Shown here: positions 59,109 through 64,000 of the stretch, one piece after another
Position numbering within the stretch: position 1 is the stretch's first letter
Layout: each line of letters starts with the position of its first letter
Source: Symsagittifera roscoffensis
Lineage: Eukaryota; Xenacoelomorpha; Acoela; Convolutidae
Assembly (NCBI RefSeq): GCF_963678635.1
Contig: NC_087066.1
Coordinates: 5,795,954-5,859,953, forward strand
Direction: 5' to 3'
Length of the DNA: 64,000 nucleotides
Notes under the pieces: generated by a model
Told to the model about the DNA's origin: nothing
The model's database searches: none
Seen by the model: only the letters and a program-made list of their open reading frames with translations
Translations under genes and position numbers: made by a program

Positions 59109-62100
59109 TCAGAACTCCCCCTCTCCCCCGTCGTCGCCCCCCTCATCGTCATCCTCATTGGAGTCTATCCCCACCTCCTCGTAGTCCTTCTCCAGGGCAG
59201 CCAGATCCTCTCTGGCCTCGCTGAACTCGCCCTCTTCCATACCCTCCCCCACGTACCAGTGGACGAATGCTCTCTTAGCATACATGAGGTCGAACTTCTG
59301 GTTGATTCTGGCCCACGCCTCACTTACTGCAGTCGTGTTGCTCAACATACACACTGACCTTGAAAAAGCATGCCATTATTCACTCAAAGTTTACGGCAGT
59401 CAAATTTTAGTGCAACTTCATGTTTTTCACTTTTTTTCGCAGTGCGTCCTTAGAAAATTGGCTGCAGTTTACTTCGAAAATCAAATTGTACTGAGCAGAA
59501 ATTTATTCCAAGAAAACTCAAAAAATGGCAAATTAAAGAATTTCTAGAGCTTAGTCAAAAAACTAAATCCTAACTTTTTTTTGGATAGTTTTTTTTAGAA
59601 TTTAGTTTGTGAATCCTCCACTTGACATATACAAGTTAAAACAAACCTCTGTACTTTAGCTAGATCCCCATCGGGCACTACAGTGGGGGGCTGGTAGTTG
59701 ATGCCGACTTTGAACCCAGTGGGACACCAGTCCACAAACTGGATCTGGGTCTTCTGTTTGATCGCACTGATTGCACTGTTCACATCTTTGGGCACCACAT
59801 CCCCGCGGTACAGCATGCAACACGCCATGTACTTGCCTGGAAATGTAATATTAGTCCAACTTTTTTTATTGAAACTGGACAAGAAAAAACAATTGTCAGA
59901 GGGAATAAAAATCAGAAATCATTAGGTACCTGCAAGGAGACACAGTATTGATCCAATTTTCTCAGAGAAAATGGACGAAAAAATTATCTAATGAAAAAGA
60001 AAATTTTAGGAATCGTCATTTTTTCGATTTTTTGAAAAATTAGAAGTTTTACCACGGTTACATTTCGTTGCCTTCTGTTATACCACTTAAAGTGTTTTGA
60101 ACCTGGAGCCATGTTAAAAACGAGTCAAATCTGGCTTGTTTTCGTTTCCGTTCAGAGTTGTGTACCAGGGTCAGTCGAATGACACAACCGTTCGTGCACG
60201 ACAACAGATCACGATGTTTTTTGTGCAGAAAAAAAATTCAAGTTAAATTCAGACGGAACCTACAAAATTGCTCGGCAATTAATAGACTAACTTAAATTTT
60301 TGTGTTTCATTTTTGATTTTAAAGCCCCTTTGGACGTTCTAAAGACAAAACGAAAAGAGTTTGGCTCTGCTATCAAAATCATTTAGTTCCTTACCATGTC
60401 GTGGATCACACTTCACCAGCTGGTTAGACGGATCGAAGCAGGCCGAGGTCAACTCGGACACCGTGTGCTGCTCGTGGTAGGCCTTCTCGGCCGAGATCAC
60501 AGGGGCATAGCTGGCCAGGGGGAAGTGGATTCGAGGGTAGGGGACCAGATTGGTCTGGAACTCAGTCAAGTCCACGTTGAGGGCCCCGTCGAATCGGAGG
60601 GAGGCGGTAATTGAACTCACAACCTGAGCTAAAACAAATCAATTTTATGATGTATTTTCTTGGGAATTGAATTGCGAGTTCTTGTTAATAAAAATAAAAT
60701 CACTTAAAAATAATTTCTTGTGATATCATTCAATGACTATAAGTTGATTCCAATGCGGCTTCACTTTTTTTTCACTGACTCTTGCGACGAGTTAGCTTTT
60801 TTTTAAATGCCGTACAGTGGCTTATTTCTCACGCCATTCCATGTTTTAGATTAGTTTTAATTAAAACGATTAATCCACGAGGAAACGTACGAATTTACCA
60901 GCTCTTCAGCTCTTTGGGAGAAGCTCTGTTGTGCCCCCTGGTTAAAAATTAGATGCAGTTTTTTTAACAACTGGGTAAGCATTAGGAGGCCAAACTGTGC
61001 ACTGAATAGGCGCACAATTTAATGACTGTAAATGCTGAAAATCAAAGACAAGTCTGTAAGCACGTTCCAAAATGTGAATGGATTCCACTTACGAAATGTC
61101 TGTAAAATTTGTCGGCCCATTAGTTTTGTCGCGGTTACTGCAACGAAATATTAGAGCTATTTGTTTCAGATTCCGCAAATGTACGCGAATTCCGCAAATT
61201 TATGTCAATTCCGCTCATATATGCGGATTCCGCTTACAATTTGCTGATTTGTGTTATAATTTGCGGATTCCGCCTACAGTTGGCCAATTCCGCTCACAAT
61301 TGGGGATTCCGCTCACAATTTGCGGATTACGCTCACAATTTGCAGATTCCGTTTACAATTCGCGGGTTTCACGACAGCGTACTTTTACTATAGACTGTCA
61401 ACAAGATCTTAAGCCAACAAGTCTTGAACTAGTCTTAGTTTAAGTTAATAGATTAAACCAATCGACGGTTTTATCCTAATTTTTTAACATGGCGCAGTCA
61501 AATGAGTCGAACCTACGAGGACTAGAGTTTTTTTGGAACAAGACATCGAGTGAAAACCAGCACGACTGGGAAAATGGTCAGAAAAGTTCCAGCTAACAAT
61601 TATCTTGAAAGATTCGGTGGACATTAAAGACGTAATCAACGCCCTGGCAAGACCCTAACTCGCATACCCAATAGCCGAACCAACGGATTTTTCCGATGAC
61701 CAACCCCGTCGGGCAGAAAAAGACGAACGTCACCGACTAGCTATCCAAGAGTACAACGAAGAGATGAGAAGGAGAAAAGCAGAAGATAACGCAAAATTCA
61801 ATGGACTTCAAATCGGAGATATCGACAAGAAATTGAAATCGCAATTATACCTGGCACTTGGAAGAGAAGAGCAGAAAAGTTTCTCACACAAAAATCCTGG
61901 GAAATGAATACTGAACATTAACTTTGCTGAATTCTGGGAATTACTAAAAACTACTTTACGGTTACTACAAACCTAACTTACGAGAGATATAAATTCTTTG
62001 GCCGAAGACAGAAGGAAAACGAGTCTTTGAAAAATTCCACGAAACATTATCTGAGTTGGCGAAAAATTGTAAATTGGGAGAACTCGAGTGAGAATTAGTC

Positions 62101-63981
62101 AGAGATATTTTTATTACAAACATGCGAAGCGTTGAGATCCAGAAGAAACTAAGTATCGAATACTTGACCCCAGAAAACGTGCTATCTTATGTATTTGTCC
62201 ACGAGAAATGTACCAAAATTCACCAACAGTACCTAAAAATCCCTGTCTATAATGCGGTACAAAGACCACAATACGTAAAGAACGAACCAACCCTAAATAT
62301 CGTCGAAAACAACAAATGTCGAAACTGCGGTCAGCAGTTCAAGAAAGGACATCTAACTACGTGCCCAGCCAGAGATAGAAACTGCAATACGTGCGGCCGT
62401 AAGGGACATTTTGCAAAAAACTGCAGGAGTACTGCAAGAACGCAAACGAATGTAGTCGAACGAAACCAAACATCTCACAGTAAAAAATAGCCGGGCTAGC
62501 CAGCACAGCAAGAGAATCCCGAATTCGAAATCAACTTGGATGATTTTTTAGTTCTAGCGGTGGACACGGATAATCAAATAAAAGCAGTTGAAGACAAGAT
62601 TGAGCGTGGAGTGCGAACCGTATTCAATCACGAAGGCCTAGAACCAAAAAAGACGCTGATGGTATCCTGGGAAATTTCAACCCTTACCATACCGAAATTC
62701 AGATTGACTCAGCAAGCCCAGTTTCATTTGTAAAAAAATATCTACTTCATGAATTGAAAATTCGAGATAGGTTTTTAAAGATAGAAGCATTGGGCGAAAG
62801 CACAAAGAAAGCATATCAGGGCTTCGGGAGTACAATAAACATCATTGGAAGAGTTCGGGTGAGGATTCGATCGAAGGGTTGGGACGCTACAGATCAAAAA
62901 CTATTCATTACCAAAGGAGCAAAAAGAAATCTCCTCGGAAATGACATACTACCGAACCAGGGAATAGAAGTATTTCAGAAACAACCACCACCCAATGGGT
63001 CAGAGTTACGGAAAACCCAGAAAAGATCTCCCATCGGGACAGACGTCAACCAAATAAAATTTGCATCGGAATGAAAATCAGACCAGGACCAAGACACACC
63101 ATTACAAAGTGAGTTTAAAGCATACATATCAAGACAATTTTCCGACCTTATAAAAAGATCCCTTAGTCTTTTAATCTAGTCTTTGATAAAAGCCTACTAA
63201 CGAAATATTAGGGATCTTAAACCAACAAGTCTTAAACTAGTCTTAGTTTAAGTTAACAGATTAAACCAATCGACGGTTTTATTCTAACTTTTTAACATAG
63301 ACATACTTTATTAATTGTTTGTGGATTCGACAAACTGTTCCGGATTCCGCAAACTTGTTGCGGATTCCGCAAATTTTGTGGGGATTTCACAAATGCTGTT
63401 ACGGATTCCTCAAAATCGTCTGTTTTCGGAGCGTTTTGGAGAAATACAGTGTTTTAGCTCTTTGTGCGTGGAACCAAACACAGTAAAGATAATAATAAAA
63501 AAAGAAGCAAGGTTGTGAATTCCGCGACAAATCTGTTTTCAGTCTGTAGCAAAAGCCGCTCAAATTTCACAAATACACAGTTTGATCTCGTAATGAGTTT
63601 GCCTGGCCGTCAAGCAACGAGAACGGATCATAGTGGGCCAAGAATCTGAAACCTTTTTGTTGTGAATGCGAAAACTTCGCCACTGTCTACCTAGTGCTTT
63701 TCTGGTTGCCACCGTAAAAATTTTAAAGAAATTTATACTAAATTAATTTGTGAAATAACACCTCAGGAGAATCGTTTTTGCATTTTTAGTTGTTTTAATT
63801 TTTACTCCTATTCCCGTCAGAGCTCACCAACTAGTCTGTTGAGGTTTGTGTAAGTGGGTCTGGGAATGTCGAGGTTTCTGCTGCAGATGTCGTAGATGGC
63901 CTCATTGTCCACCATAAAACAACAATCCGAGTGCTCCAGGGTAGTGTGGGCAGTCAAGATTGTGTTGTAGGGCTCCACCAC
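59109..63981 (-). CDS. Alpha-tubulin, 3' part (4 exons, 274 residues to the C-terminus)
   Basis: Exons in gene order: 63981-63828, 60628-60395, 59836-59647 and 59358-59109 (stop TGA). Donors are GTGAGC, GTAAGG and GTTTGT; acceptors TTCTAG, TTTTAG, TTCCAG and TTCAAG. Phases join exactly. The product covers about residue 177 to the end of a ~450-residue alpha-tubulin, the GTP-binding subunit of microtubules. Landmarks are [89 protein letters not shown] and [14 protein letters not shown]. The Glu that drives GTP hydrolysis on the neighbouring beta subunit (within DLTEF) is kept. Substitutions such as [15 protein letters not shown] and RSVCML suggest a divergent isotype. The tail is Gly/Asp-rich and ends GEGEF rather than EEY. 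The 5' exons lie outside the window. Confidence 0.95.
60629..61159. other. Tubulin intron, 5' side of LTR insertion
   Basis: Part of the 3.2-kb intron (60629-63827). It contains at 60988-61013 a sequence found inverted at 51674-51699 in gene 2 intron 2 (25 of 26 bases), so a dispersed repeat is present. No coding signal. Confidence 0.5.
61160..61380. repeat. Minisatellite, ~20-bp units (GCGGATTCCGCTCACAATTT type)
   Basis: About ten diverged units of the form (G)CGGATTCCGC(T/A)(C/A)ACAATTT in tandem, directly before the LTR element. The same type of unit reappears after the element at 63318-63420. Confidence 0.85.
61396..61489 (+). repeat. 5' LTR of the intronic element
   Basis: 94 bp. 61404-61489 matches 63212-63297 at 80 of 86 positions by eye. 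Very short for an LTR. Its last base forms the A of the gag ATG. Confidence 0.75.
61489..62490 (+). pseudogene. gag of the intronic LTR element, broken
   Basis: An ATG at 61489-61491 spans the LTR/primer-site junction and opens [15 protein letters not shown]. The frame is lost near 61570 (a one-base deletion around GACTGGGAAAATGG) and resumes with [14 protein letters not shown]. Further breaks follow. From 62122 to 62490 a 122-codon frame ends with zinc-knuckle sequence: an irregular [16 protein letters not shown], then a regular [14 protein letters not shown] (C-x2-C-x4-H-x4-C). This is the nucleocapsid part. Confidence 0.78.
62560..63074 (+). pseudogene. Aspartic protease remnant of the intronic LTR element
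   Basis: [19 protein letters not shown] (from 62691) corresponds to the retropepsin active-site loop. The usual D-S/T-G is D-S-A here (62706-62714). The same frame continues to [14 protein letters not shown] (about 62930-62975), the typical C-terminal retropepsin box. The frame ends at 63074 with no RT sequence after it. Confidence 0.7.
63212..63297 (+). repeat. 3' LTR of the intronic element
   Basis: 86 bp aligned to 61404-61489, with six differences. The TGTCAAC start of the 5' LTR has no match here. The sequence just before it (AACGAAATATTAG, 63199-63211) recurs at 61142-61154. Confidence 0.7.
63303..63827. repeat. Tubulin intron after the LTR element; minisatellite remnants
   Basis: 63318-63420 has about five units such as GTTGCGGATTCCGCAAA, the same kind as 61160-61380. 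The rest up to the splice donor at 63827 shows no coding signal. Confidence 0.65.
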
Positions 63982-64000
63982 CTAGAAATAGGCAGGATAA

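Larger units (their letters stand above)
61391..63302 (+). mobile_element. Short Ty3/Gypsy-like LTR element (gag and protease only) in tubulin intron
   Basis: The element is 61396-63297 (1,902 bp). It starts TGTCAAC and ends TTTTTAACA, flanked by TAGAC at 61391-61395 and 63298-63302. Right after the 5' LTR comes TGGCGCAGTCAAATGAG, a TGG-type primer site. Degraded gag with a CCHC knuckle and an aspartic protease follow. RT, RNase H and integrase are absent. The element is transcribed away from the host gene (antisense to tubulin). An alternative for the left boundary is discussed in the findings. Confidence 0.78.

Noticed and set aside
60396-60614. Plus-strand ORF opposite tubulin exon
   Set aside because: Antisense shadow of a clear alpha-tubulin exon.

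Overview
The window is AT-rich, gene-poor eukaryotic DNA. It is clearly metazoan in style: intron-containing genes, a BEL/Pao retrotransposon, Ty3/Gypsy remnants, hAT- and Tc1/mariner-type DNA transposon remnants, and many MITE-like and tandem repeats. Introns are GT-AG (one is GC-AG), with pyrimidine-rich acceptors. I cannot name the species; an invertebrate animal fits best. Exons stand out by their higher GC. Nearly everything between them is repeats. || Genes. Three spliced genes can be modelled. (1) A plus-strand 4-exon gene (859-3457) encodes a 279-residue secreted Cys-rich protein with an N-terminal Ly6/three-finger-like cysteine pattern. (2) A plus-strand 3-exon gene (48870-53223) encodes a probable secreted, Lys/Arg-rich protein with an acidic Tyr-rich tail; I do not recognise it, and its start codon is unresolved. 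(3) The 3' part of an alpha-tubulin gene lies on the minus strand (63981-59109, 4 exons visible, 274 residues). Its 5' part lies beyond the window. The genes show no functional link to each other. || Layout. 1-110: hairpin MITE. 859-3457: gene 1, with repeats in its introns. 5368-13311: a complete-length but dead BEL/Pao element bounded by LTRs and a CAAAG target duplication, with an extra ORF upstream of gag. 13441-14100: a TIR element and AT-rich DNA. 15142-21750: a ~3.3-kb tandem duplication carrying internal 1.086-kb tandem units. 22196-27928: a large inverted repeat (arms ~1.2 kb) whose spacer holds a TIR element and a minisatellite with higher-order structure. 28200-48870: repeat debris, including several MITEs, a composite TIR element, a Ty3/Gypsy pol fragment and a hAT MITE with a perfect 8-bp target duplication. 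48870-53223: gene 2, with hAT-type MITEs in both introns. 53422-58217: more MITEs, a Tc1/mariner transposase scrap and a head-to-head repeat pair. 59109-63981: alpha-tubulin, whose largest intron holds a short LTR element (gag and protease only) amid minisatellite DNA. || The most notable points are the extra ORF in the BEL element, the reciprocal loss/gain in the tandem duplication, the nested minisatellite, a ~470-bp repeat family seen in both orientations all along the window, an alpha-tubulin ending in Phe, and two secreted proteins I cannot assign to a family. All splice models are by eye and need transcript support.
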